NCBI GenBank assembly: GCA_004123355.1
Contig: SCHM01000002.1
Coordinates: forward strand, 10,079,569-10,143,568
Length of the DNA stretch: 64,000 nt
Source: Amphirosellinia nigrospora
Lineage: Eukaryota; Ascomycota; Sordariomycetes; Xylariales; Xylariaceae
Direction of reading: 5' to 3'
Every line of letters begins with the position of its first letter. The first letter of the stretch is position 1. Below the pieces are notes generated by a model. That model did not search any database. It was not told the DNA's origin and saw only the letters and a program-made list of their open reading frames with translations. A program made the translations under genes and the position numbers. Positions 23,701 to 36,016 of this stretch are shown here, in pieces.

Positions 23701-26700
23701 TAATAGGCGTCTCATTAGGGTCATATAAGCTTGGAAGTTTTACCCGTCCCGCCATTTTGTTTTGACACTTAAGATTAAAAACGCCGGTTTACACCGTTGT
23801 CTGGGTAACTCACTGCCAGGTCCCGTGCATTGCTTCTTCACCAGCTGGGGGACCCTGGCATAAACGGGAAACAAACTTCAATAATTATTCGATCCGAAAG
23901 AATTGAATTCACCCCTGCCTGCAGCGCGGTACTCGGGAAAGGTTTATATGTCACCGCAGCTCTACGATGTGGACACCACTTTTACCGTCTTACGACGGGA
24001 ATGCATGTACGTACGCCTTCTCCCTCTCGTAAATTTCCTTGCCGCTGCTACCAGAGGCGAATCTGGAACCATCCAACAGGGCAATGCAATGACGTATTAC
24101 CTCTGCGTTCGCGGCCAGTGTGTGGCGTAGTAAGAGACCCGACGATTTTTGACTTCTTCCCTTCCCTGCGAAGCATTTTGCGTTCGCGTTTCGGTCCGAG
24201 GGAGGAAGGACGAGATTGGACGCAGCAATGAGACATTTTGCGCTCACTCAGCGGCCCGAGGGCTATCGGATGCAGCTTGCCATCGGGAAGCAAAACAATA
24301 CCCGATAGGCTGGCCTCAGCATGCACCCATCTTGCCTTCGCAGGTTTAAAATAAGCTTTGGGGACGTATCTGATTTTACACGTACATATAGCTCTCTTTC
24401 GGGGTCTCAGGTGTTATTCTTGGCTTGAGATATAATATACTGGGGTCTACTGTGCATGCGTCACCGGCCGGGTGGTAAATTGCTTTCCGAGAAGGTTATC
24501 CCTGTTAGATCGATAGAAATTTAGCTTGAGGACAGGGTTAGAGGATAACAGAGCACGTTGTAATACGCAAAGAGTAGCATATGAAATGGATTGTATTTCT
24601 CGCGCACTATTAAACTTGAATTTGATGACCTGTATACTAAATTTCACGACATATTGAAAAATTCAATTTATCTCGCCACATGTTGGATTCCCTCGAAACG
24701 GTGAGCTTCGAGGCGTCACATGCACTTCTTATCTATTAGCGAAGGCATGGGCTAATAGAGCTGAATAGAAATGTTGAAATGAAGAAGGTCATGAATAAAA
24801 ACAATGTCTCAGACTCCCCAACCAATCTCAGACTTTTACGTCGTCATGTATGGGTTGTTTTTAATAGAGAGCTTGATGTAGAATACCATTACCTAACCTA
24901 AGGATCATAGATAAGTTTGTGACTAATGGTGAGGAAAGGCGGTCCTAAGCATTGTCACTTTTGAGTTTTAGAAAATTATCAAGTTACTATAAAGCAGAGT
25001 GTCCTACTACCAAAGTGCGGAGAGATAAATCTGCCTAAAGTACGGTGTTGCGTAAGTATAATTCAATAATATAAGGGTCACATCTAGTCGAGTCAAGAGA
25101 ATCACTAGAAAATCTTCTGCGAATTAAATTTAGTGATGGGATATCTTCCGAAGGATGAACGTCCGGCCTTTTGCGACAATATGAGTCAAAGGAACACTTG
25201 ACCCGAACGAGGAAGATCGTGGAAGAAGCAAATTATATTACCTATAGCCATTCCTATTCATACACTTTATGATCCATAATATGAAAGCTAGACGTCAGCG
25301 AGAAATGATCTAGGGAATAATAGGGTTGAAGAGGAAAGTTCAACAAAATTGATTTTTCTTTTCTCATGAGATATATTGCCGTAAATACGGCTAATAGAAG
25401 TTCGCCGTTACATGTGATGAGAGCATAGATTCTCGTTAATATAATACCTCCTGTTTATTTTCCACACAAATAAGACGAAGTACACTTTTAACCTTCCAAC
25501 TCGCGTGAGACAAGAAGAGGATGTATTCGAGTATCCCTAGCGGTTGGGATCTGATAGGTGGTTCATCGCCGACCTCGTTTACAGGGTCCCGGCACTATGC
25601 ATCGAGGGCGCGTTGTCTGGAAAGGTTATGAATTAACCCTTGTAAAATAGCAATTAAACCTGTATGTAAACGAGTGCGTAACCCCTTGATTCTATCGACT
25701 CCTAATTCTTCTTATACGTAATATCGTAGTCCCTTATCAGCTCTTTTGTTAGCCACATTACTTCAATAGTTAAGAGGATATCCGTATCAAACCTCTTTTT
25801 CTCATTGTAATTTACAAGGTACTTCAATACGTTATGCATATGTATGTTTCAAACTCATCTCCTAGCGGTATATAGTGTCCGAGCTGAATTATCAGCTCTT
25901 GGCATCACGGCAGAACGGGCCTCCGGGACATCCCTTAGATGGCATGGGTACTTGCCGTTCTCCCCGATGCGGCGGCCTTTTGCTACAGCACACTATGTAT
26001 ATCTGTAAATGCATGTCTTAGCTAGCTGCTGTAGATCAGGATGGAAGAAAAGTTAGGCGGGATTAGAATTGTTTGATGCTTGAAGGGGGCATGAAGGACG
26101 ACGAGATGGTGACGTTGTAGACTCATTCTCTCACATAGCCATTGCGAAAAAATCTAAATTCTCGAGTATGCCATGGAACAAATGGAGCTGCAGCATCGTG
26201 CGGCCGCCTTGCCTGAAGCTGAAAGTTATCCGGGTACCTTGATGTCCGCAGTTGCTTATACGGAAGTGCTCACGGCTAGAACCGTCAGAGGGCCCGCCAT
26301 TGGTCTGGATCCAAAATATATTTTAATATCATTCTAGGACGCAGGTTTGGCGATCTAGTCCGTAGCCTGGGCGGCAGGGAGAGAGGGGGGCCTTGACGGG
26401 AAGTTCTATTGTAAATAATCTATCCCTAATAGGGACTATTGGTCGGTCAGAGAGGTTTATAGCAGGAAGTGTGTATGCGCGTGAGTTAATGGGGGCATAA
26501 TATGATTCTTGTCATCACGCAAGGGGTAGGAAATCCCTTGCGCCGTAGGCTAGTTCCCTCACGGGAAACGGGCATCGTGATAGGTAGTGGATTCAATACC
26601 AAGGAATGAAGAGGACTGATACAGCCATACGGTGGGAAAGGAAAAGTAGGAGGCTTATTGGGTTCATTTCCCCGAGTTGATCAATGAGTAGCAGGCAGAT

Positions 26701-27362
26701 GCTATAATTGCGAGACTACCTGCTATAAGTGGCTATATACATCAAGGCAGGTGTTCTGTGCGAGTAGAAGATTATTCATTTAAGCGCTGCTCTGCTATTT
26801 AGTTTATGCCTATTTTCGACGAAACATCCCTTCTGTCAGCAGCTCAGGCCCCGGGGTGAATAGATAGACCTATCGTGAGCCATGGTCCAATAGATTGGTC
26901 GATTCACTCCTAAACCTCCCTATAGAATACTAGTAATTCCAACACTGTAGGGCAGTGTCATAGCCCTCATTGCTCAGTCTTCACGTATTAATTATTGGTA
27001 TTGCGGAAGTAAGACAGCCCTTATTTGCATAGCGGAGATTGTACTATTAGTATATATGTATGGACCAAAGGGGACGAGCCCAGTACCCTGGTCTCCGAGG
27101 GTTATTCCGTAGCGCTCCGTAACATCCCGTAACGTTCTACAACTTTCCGTAGCAAGTAATCGGTAATCATTTACCTAAGATCATTCACATCTTCTAACTC
27201 GTGTGATGGAATTGGCCTTGGTATAACCGCATGGGAGCCTACAACGCCAGTTAGGACATAAATGCGTCAGGGGTTGGAATGTATTGAACATTAATTATCA
27301 TCGCTCTTCTGTGACCATCGTCTTTTATTATATCGTTTTCGCGCAACGTAGGCACGGCTTAT
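20790..27362. other. Intergenic DNA, no recognisable gene
   Basis: 6.6 kb without a supported gene. The first part is balanced in composition; beyond about 24.4 kb it looks AT-richer and rich in TA. A G11 run followed by CTGG repeats lies at 22896-22925. Degenerate TCCGTAAC-like repeats occur at about 27105-27160. AT enrichment would be compatible with old repeat-induced point mutation, but I have not measured RIP indices. Confidence 0.5.
22896..22925. repeat. G11 run followed by CTGG repeats
   Basis: Eleven consecutive G (22896-22906) followed by about five CTGG units. It is non-coding and a likely site of length errors or polymorphism. Confidence 0.85.
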
Positions 27363-28989
27363 TCACGATGCCCTTATCGGCAATTCTTCGCGTACTTCCA
27401 GCGCACCGCACTCTTGCTTTTGCATGATAAAGCACCTCTCGGCATATAACCCACGGTCACGGAGCTCCCGCCATGGAGCAGAGAAGCGACGCACCATGAT
27501 GGGTTTCCAACCTCCCACATTGATGGTAATGGAGCGCCACATGGCAGTTTGCTTTCCCGGATCAGCAAGGAGAGAATCTGCATCGTTCTTTCGTAATCAA
27601 TATCTATGTTTGTTTCGCCGCCTCGAATGGATCTAGGGCGGTCTGTATATGTAGTGTAAGGGTGTTGAGTTGACGGAATTACACAAGGTATGTAGGAAGT
27701 GATATGGTTCGCAACATCTCTCGTCCATGTCGAGCTCGAGAGTATGAAGGTTGAGGAGTTCACGTGACATAGCGTCCAGGTCTTCGACTTTTAAAGTTGG
27801 GCAACGACGACGCTCGTCAGTAAAGCCAGTATAGTCGCGTAGACGAAGGCTTCTAAGAGATTGCGCGTGTTGCAATATCCCATCGATAGGGAATGAAGGG
27901 ATGTGGCATGTGATTTTAAGGTCGATGAGCGCTCGGATCTGTTTAATGAGGAGGTATTGGCCCTGGTAGTCTCCAGTTGCCTATTGGGTAGGTGCGCGGT
28001 GAAATCGTCCAAGCGCAACGTATCCACCAGCTGAAAGTCGGCGAAGCAGACCGAGTTGAGGAAAGGATATAGGGTACGTCAACCAGGTCAAGATGTCGGA
28101 TCTTAGAAAAGTCCCAGTGCTGCCGGACCGTGGTAGGACAATGGTTCCAGTCGTAAGAACGTAAAGTGAGTTCTCTGAAAGCTGGCAGCCGTTCGTTACG
28201 CTGAATCCGAATTGCGTACCTTGACCCCTGTCATCGTAACAAAACGTCTCTAGCCGTGGTGACTCGGCCAATAGACCTTTTAAGCTCTCAACGCGAGCAG
28301 TAAGTGGATGTGTTGGGTTGGCCGTCGTTAACGATACGAGCATTGTCGTAGGTATTGCTCTCAAATATGGATTAAACTGTTCGGACCGAAAATCTTGCAG
28401 CGGCAAATTTTCGATGTTTAATTTGACTTTGTCTGATTGAATATGCCGCAAGGGAAGAATATCAGACGGTACCCAGAAGTCTCCCTTGCAAAGTTCATCT
28501 TGCACGTAACGCCATCTGTGTCACAATTCTTTTTAAGTGTCTCGATGAAAAGGTATATTAAAATCAGACATTAGGATAGATACCTTATAGACGATAGTCT
28601 TTCAATCTTTTCTAGAAGCCTTTTGACATGCTCAGCATTGAGATCACTATCAACTTCTATGTGCCGAGTGTGAACGCAGATATTGGCGATGCCGTTCGGG
28701 AACCAAGCTTCCGCTCGAGGGTCTATGATATACCGGGTCATCCGGAGCGTATGATACTTCATTGGCGTAACAATGGCATTAAATCGTGTCGAGACCAGCC
28801 GGACGACACCCAATGATCTCGGATCAGCATCCTTTAACTACGAAGCACATCGTGAGCCTGGGTTTCTTTATTATATATGAATAATATTGGGATGTGTACC
28901 TGTTTCAAGATTAAAATGAGAAGCTCAGTGCTCAGCTCATCGAGTGACCATCGCTGATAAGGACGTTGGATAGCTGTGGTCGTCGCCAT
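27363..28989 (-). CDS. F-box domain protein with leucine-rich C-terminal region
   Basis: Probable substrate-recognition subunit of an SCF ubiquitin ligase. Exon 1 is 28900-28989 (30 codons, start at MATTTAIQRP); exon 2 is 28584-28831; exon 3 begins at 28515. Introns 28832-28899 and 28516-28583 are 68 nt each with GTACAC and GTATCT donors. The F-box spans the first intron: WSLDELSTELLILILKQ joins DADPRSLGVVRLVSTRFNAI. Later segments read as repeated Leu-rich strands (FRELTLRSYDW, IRHLDLVDVPY, LRSLRLRDYTGF, LHTLELDMDE), suggesting LRR-like repeats. The C-terminus (WRELRDRGLYAERCFIM) matches a common ending of fungal F-box proteins. Exon 3 changes frame at about 28200, 28065, 27975, 27640 and 27535, each consistent with a one-base indel. 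About 480 residues. It stands alone, with several kilobases of apparently gene-free DNA on each side. Its substrate is unknown. Confidence 0.75.
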
Positions 28990-31900
28990 ACGGTAATCAT
29001 TATTCCTTCTACTTTTTCCAGTTCCACGAAGAGAAGGAGTAGAGTGGAAGAACGCCAATAACTTGATGTCGCCCATCTTGTAAAGAATCGATCTAGGAAA
29101 ATAGCTGACATCTACGCATTTCATTTAAGATAACATGACCAGGAAAGACTGACAAGTGCGCCGATTTCGTGTAATGGGAAACCCGGTCTTCCCGTGCGGC
29201 GGGATCACGAACCATGGCACCACGACTTTTGGACACGGGTGTACCTGGCGGATGACTGCAGCACCTGGGCGTCGACATGAAGCACAACGTTTCGATGATA
29301 AAGACGACCCCCAGATAATAGATTAGATGACGAGGCCTATCTTACATATTAACAGACGATATTAAGAGATCAAGTCAGCTAAGTCGTTCCACATCTAGGC
29401 ACGGAAGCGAGGCCAATACAACATGTCGGCCCCGTTGACAGATCAGCTAGACCATTTCCGGATAAAATACCGAGCCGCTCCCAGACAAGCGGCATTCGAG
29501 CGAAACTAGGATCTAGATCTGCGTCAAAGGAACGCGAGGATCGAGACGGCCTAGTTAGATATCTATAGGCGTTCTCTAGCCTAGAAGCTACAAATGCAGG
29601 TGTAGTTCATTGGGTCTATGACCGCCATGTGGAAGCGGCTGAGTGCTTCAGAGACTTTTAGTATGCACAGATCGGGGTCTGGCTTTGAGATTTTCTATGC
29701 CACGAGTTAGGATGAACATATGGGAGAAAAAAGACAAGGATGACAGAGAATAGTACTGTACAGGCTCGCTTAAGCAACTCCCCAACTTAGTCAAGATAGC
29801 TTTTGCTAAGAATACCGGTAGGACGGTCAGGGGTCTTGGAAAGGTGGTGCTACTACACTTGTATAGGAGATCAAACAGCGTTACGGTTTGCTTACAGTAA
29901 TTGAGGAGCCACGTGCTTTTCCTCACCGGCTCGGTTATGATGCCCGAAAAATGACGGATATTGAAGGTACAGGGAATATACGGGGAAGAGGGTAAAATAA
30001 GATGACAGGAGAATGCTTGTCTGAAGGAGATGGGGGTAGATCATGGGGGTCAACGAAGTCGATGACTAGCAGCGAGATGGACACCCAAATCGGCCACTCG
30101 CAAGAATGTCCCAAAACGGGTCACGGTCGCTAACTCGGTAGCAATGGAATCGTTCAATCGCAACAATCGCGAAGCCGTTTAGGTAGTGTTAGCTTACCTT
30201 AGGTACATATGTAGTGCAAATGCGCCAAGTTTTATTTATTACTTTTCTCGACAAAATTTTTTTATAATTAATATCCTCCGGTGTTTGTCTCAGTAGTGCT
30301 TCCCACACCCGCGCAGGGCTTGTCGCAGATCGATTGTCACAGTAGTTAGTGCCCCAATCCTGGTCTGGCACGGACCGCGAAAAGATGGTTTGAAGCCGGT
30401 GGATCGCAGCCGAGACGAGACTAAATAAGACCTTCACAGGAAGATAGGTAGCTTTTTGATCCACCCTTGAAGTTTACATCAAACTTTCTGCTATGCATCT
30501 AAACCACTGACTCGAGTTATACGTGACCGATCGTGTTGCCGATTTGCACTAAGCATAATTATAAGTATGCTAATGTATGAAATACCTAAAACAACCACAC
30601 CGGCACCGCCGGTCAGATGTAGTGTTGTGTTGGTACAGCCCTGTTGATGCACCTACATGTCATTGATTATGCTTATTTATAACCATCATCATTATTCTAT
30701 CACATTGACCTCATCGTTACCGAGGCCCGGGACATCACCCAACCAAGGATTCATTACCACGAATATCCTGGTATCCAGGCGGGTAAGGTTTAGTCACTAA
30801 CCTACAGATACTTATAAATAGCCACCGATAACTCGAGAATTTGCCCCTAGACGGATGAGAAGCCTACGGATGCCTGTCGACATTACTTACTAGCTGAACG
30901 GTGCAATGTGTCTAAGACGCCTGTTAGAATCTGCGATCGGCAGAAAAGACCATCCTTGGGCACTGCTCCGGTGAAGCCTAATACAAGCGTTCCCGCGCTA
31001 CATGACTACCTGATGGGTTTCATATTATTATCGTGGGAGGTATTACCATGCAGAGTTCCCGAAGCCGGCACAGAAGGATTGGAACTTTGTATGTATGTAT
31101 GTAGAGTAGGGGCGGACTTTGGTAAATACCCCTGTCCCGCTGTGGTTGGTGTCATCCAATCGTATCAATCCCTTCTCTCCCAACGCATATATCCCTACGT
31201 CTCTACAATTAAAGGTCATAGTGGTAACCGAGGTGCATTTATGGTCCGCTGTCATCCAATGGTGGCCTCGGGTTCCGCGGTGCCGTGGCTTGGGCCGGAT
31301 TGTCCCAAGTTATTGTTACACCCTTGGCATGCTCTCCCAGTGTCCTGTTTGTGTGTAACATGTCGGCTCATCTTACCCTAGCACGTGGGGGTCTCTATTC
31401 AGCAAAGGAGGACGAGGATGCATATCAATATTGTCTGCATGTCTTAGTCTAGGCCTGCGAGTACTCAATAGACATGAGGCTTAAGTCGTTACTCTTGTAT
31501 CCTTATCCGAGTCTTGACGGATGGCTTCTTCCGTTTATGCAAGGACCGTCATGCTATATCAATCGCAGAACGTGGATCAGGCGCCAGACGGTATCTTTGG
31601 TAACATAGTTACTCTTCCTGCTACTGTATTTATTTAGAGCATAGTCATCGAGTCAGCATGCTTGTACAATACAGTGGGATTTGTAGGCAAGAGACGTTCG
31701 TCAAAGATTAAGTACCTAGACATTTACTTTTGTTGTATAGCTACCTATCTACCTAAGATAGATGGGAAATTTATTCCTGTGAGCATTCTGACCATACTTC
31801 TGCATGCAATTCATCACAATAACTGCAACTCTCTGGGACCAATACCCGGCCCCTGAGCTTACACCCACCCCTTTAATTATTCCTGACCAGTGATGATCCC

Positions 31901-33087
31901 TTAATCTATTAAATATAATACCACACGAGGTCTCAGCACATCTGTAGCCTCGCTAGAATTACTGAATGGAGAAAATGTGTATTCTAGATGCAAGTGTTTG
32001 CAGACCACCTCACCGGTGTGAGAACCGAATTTAGAAACTATACTAGAAACTATCAGCACCCATGTTCAAAGATACGGGCAGAGTAACCAGTACGAGATGC
32101 TATATTTATCAGCAATTAGGTACTATTAGACTAAGGCTTGAAGACCACGTGCAACTAGAGTTCCTATCTCAACAATGAACACCATAATCGTTATCTCATT
32201 ACTTTGACACTTGTCGAATACGCCTCAAGGGCAAATTCCCACTTACTAACTTTAATACGATGAGAGCTACGTCGTCTCTCTGGTTTATCTAGTTAAACTC
32301 TACGAAGGATGTCGATGCTGACGTACATTCCGAAGCTCCGAAACTATCAGTGCACGCCAAATGAAGCTGCTCCAAACCTATTCGACAACCACTGTCTTTG
32401 CCAGTATGATCTTCACATTCTTGATGGAGGTTATCTAAGTTCGAAACTATCCAGAGAGAAGATGTTTAATGCCATGGTCTATAAATAACACGTTGACTTT
32501 TACAGTCTGGGCCAAAGGTGTTAGTTTAGTATTGGTCCCAATCCCGTTAGCACTCTGGATGAAATACGGACGATGGGTGGACGAGGCATTTATAGCTAAG
32601 AAGAGGCGCGTTAGATGGGCAACGCCACATGTCATACCCGAGTACCATTATCACGTAGTTCGTCACAGAAAAAGACTCCGAACCTCCAAGATAGATTGTT
32701 CTCCGGTTGGAGATGTTATGAGCTATGCTATTGTGCTGAGCCGTCTATCTTGAAGCCGTCAGTTACGATAATCAAACTAAGGTGCTGTGCAACACACGTC
32801 TCTAATTTTAAGTTGAAAAGTAATCAAGTGAGCTTCAACATCCTTTAGGCTTCCCTAGGTAGCTTCAAAACAAGGTCAGCCGTTATTCATAGTCCAAGTA
32901 TTGATAACCGCATGGCTCACGACGCCCACCTTTCACGTGCGATTCAAGAGATAGGACTCTCCTTACCCTGTAGATTTATTTCCCCAAGTCTTGTGAATAT
33001 GAAGCTTTCGTTCCGATGTTCGTTGCGAAGGGTCGTGGACGCAAGCGGACCCAGAGCCATAAGCATAGCTGAGCCCGAAGCAGTGAC

Positions 33088-33111
33088 GGTGATGATAATG
33101 GTGATGATAAT
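33088..33111. repeat. 12-bp tandem duplication
   Basis: Two perfect adjacent copies of GGTGATGATAAT. Translated on the minus strand it gives a spurious hydrophobic Ile-rich peptide. Confidence 0.85.
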
Positions 33112-34821
33112 GTTGAGCGTGATGATTCCAACAAATATAATGACACCGCAAATACAAATATAGTCAGGCAAGAGGATATTACCCTTCTGCCGCTCATTTT
33201 TTTAAGCTTCTGGGATATTCGCGCTGTAATCGCGAGGGTTGTGATGGTGTATCAGGGGGTTATGTACGTAAGAGCTTGGATTATGATCGAATCATAATAA
33301 TTCCTCTGCAGAGTTTAAGGGAGTCATGAAGGTCTATTCCCTCGTCCTTTTTCTTCGAAGCAGGATAATCTAGTCTACATACCCAAAGTGTCACATTGCG
33401 CATATAGTCAGCTGCAGACGATCAGGTGCTTGACTTGCCTAAAGATGGGTATTGTGCTGCATTTCTGTTCCGTGGCACAGGCTTCGTCTCTTATTTCCTA
33501 ATCCTCTCTCTCTCTGTCTTAGAAGACGGGGGTTACGCTCGGATACTCCCACAGACCTCGAGACCTAGAGGAAATCTAAGTCTGAGACCTCTTCCTATAT
33601 AGCTATAGGTGAGACTGCCGGTGTAGATATGTGTGATAGATGAGGTCTCCTCGATTGTCTAGACGAGATTGGAGGGATAGCCCTTGTGTTTTGTGCTGGT
33701 AGGGACAAATTTTCGATGATGCAGGGGCTAGGTAGATCGAATCTCTTGCTGCCGACGGGTATATGTTGGTTGCTGATGGTGAAGCGAGATATAGAGGAGG
33801 AGTTAATTGATAGTGCGGCTATTAGAAGAAGCCAAGTCTTAAGCATAGGGAGGGAAAAAGGCAGATATAGTCGCAGGTAGCTCTGTATAGACTTATTCCT
33901 CCTCTGTTGAATTTCTTACTAACTATTTTCTGCGGCTACGCTCATATAGCCTTGTTATTATTATAAGGATTGTCTTCGGATAGCTAGCTTCGCTACTGTT
34001 CATGGGGCAAAAAAAATATTAAAAAAGCCTCTTCGCCTTAGAAAATAAACCGAGTGAAGAATACGCCCCTTGATACTATTAATACAATAGATCATGATAT
34101 CCTAATGCATGATGATTCTGTCATGGTCCACAAGGAAGTGACTCAGCACCGCATGCGGTGCCTTGGGGACCAAATATCTACTCGCCCCGTGACTAGAAAT
34201 TCCCGAGCGGTAAATTTTGAGTAGACTGGAGCTTAATCTTCCTGTGTCGCATCTTCCAGCCCAAATAGAATGCTGGTGCTCATCCCAAGCATAGAAATAT
34301 CAATACTAGATTAGTATGAGACTCTAATTAAGGCTCTAGATGTCCCTGATTTTCCAAGTTCCTAAGCTGTACTGCTGAGACCTGGGTCGGGTGGGTGAGC
34401 CTGCTGTAGAGTTGAGACACCTGGAGGCTGTTATTGGCCACCATATAATTCTCGCTATATTGAGGAGTGTCGAGACTGATGCAGCATGTCCAAAGCGGCC
34501 ACCTAGCGAGTGGTTCTCATCAGAAACGACTCCTACCAACTAACTGACAATAGCTTACGATCAAGGCGCGTAGATAGATGCCTACGAGGCGTAGTGAGTA
34601 GATCTAACTCCTCAAAAGACCATTTAGCGCTGACCAAGTCGCGATTTCTACCGTCCGGGATGGTAGCTAGATTGTCATTGATCGTTCCTGAATCTGGGTC
34701 TCTTGAGGCAATCCACATCTCTCCAGGACTGCATACGCGTTCCTAAACTCTCTCCAAACCTAAAGTGAGCAGCACCCCAGCCCCAGCTATATAAGACATT
34801 TCAATAATACGTACTACTGGC

Positions 34822-34916
34822 CTTATTTGGGTAATGGCTAGGTATTACAGAATCCGTCATCTGCATCCTTACTCTGTATTCTTAAGCCTGGGGGTTCGAT
34901 TCCCTCATCGGCTATC
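34822..34916 (+). tRNA. tRNA-like sequence, probably a pseudogene or diverged tRNA
   Basis: A perfect B box and T arm are present: a GGGGG stem at 34892-34896, TTCGATT loop and CCCTC at 34904-34908. They are followed by a 7-nt acceptor strand (ATCGGCT) and an A discriminator. An A-box-like D arm (GTAA...TTAC, 34833-34850) lies upstream at a normal distance. A possible anticodon stem AGAAT/ATTCT (34851-34855 and 34880-34884) encloses 24 nt, which could be a loop plus intron. A T8 terminator follows about 10 nt downstream. The 5' acceptor strand does not pair with the 3' strand, and no U33 is seen, so I cannot assign an anticodon. It is best read as a tRNA-derived pseudogene unless a scanner finds a better fold. 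Confidence 0.4.
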
Positions 34917-36016
34917 ATTAACTTTCTTTTTTTTACCCTCCATTTCTCATTTGTTAAACTCTTTTTGTGAAATATACAATATAGAATCGGGATTTCATTC
35001 TATGATCAATTATCCCGTCTTTATTTAGGAATAGTTTTATTTTCACTTGACGACTAATTTGCTTCCATCCGTCTTCCCTATCCCCGCCTCCTCATTTACA
35101 GGAAGACAACTATCATGCAAGTTGACTCTTAAAATCCCGGAGTGAAATTCAACCCATACTGCACCATCATCATTAGGTAGATAGCTTTCAGGTTGAGGGG
35201 TACCTAAGCGATAGGTTCATTGCCATGCCGGCCTGCTTCTATGATGGTGAGATGTGGGTAGTTACACTACACTGTACGCCAGGAATCAACGTCATCTGAA
35301 CCAGAAACTTGAAGATAACATTGGAATGGTGAATGCATATAAGCCCATTTAATCAACATAATCACACCAAGACGGTCGTTCCCGTCAGGTCGCCGTGTTT
35401 CTGCGGAGCAATCGCGGGGTGCGGTGCGTCCCTAGTAGCCTCCATATGCAATGCAGGTCGTCAAAAACAGCGCCACACCTGCAGGCACTTCCACCAAACA
35501 GGCAATGAGAGACAGGGACAAGCTGACAAAAGTTCGAGGCTGATTGGTCCCGCGCTCATCTGCTGAAATTCGATGCCGCGGTGTGTGGTGCTGTATAATG
35601 GAGGGTAGGTGACTTAGGTAATCATCATGAGAACGCCAACTCTCAACTCTGAACTTGACTAATTCATTTATACCGCCAGCACCTGAAAAAAAAAAGAACC
35701 AGGTTGCGGCAATTCGTCCATTTCATAAAATGCAATAAAAATGCACAGATTTCGTTTCGCTATGTCGACAATTGTTCCTATGAGGACTCTCTCTCCCTCT
35801 TGGATAATACAGCAACAGGTATCTTCGCTTCGTTTTGCTCCTCTCTCTTCTCATCATCGCTGTCCCTAAAACATAGACATTACTAAAAGACCAAGGGAGA
35901 AAAACTGATATTAAATGTTTTCCAGAATCGTCGATCGGTACCACACCCGCCCCGCTCGCTTCACAACATGCCCCTTTTTCTCAGAGTGACTTTCTCGCGC
36001 CGGCTTGCCAATCGAC

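Larger units (their letters stand above)
28990..36016. other. Intergenic AT-richer DNA with unassigned coding-like fragments
   Basis: Seven kilobases in which I recognise no complete gene. A tRNA-like sequence lies at 34822-34916. Protein-like but unassigned stretches appear at 33600-33880 (plus) and 34530-34740 (minus); they could be remnants of transposons or dead genes. A 12-bp tandem duplication lies at 33088-33111. TA-rich patches (about 33590-34030) may reflect RIP, which I have not quantified. Confidence 0.45.

Noticed and set aside
30908-31381. 157-codon plus-strand open frame
   Set aside because: No recognisable domain, and an overlapping opposite-strand frame of similar quality.
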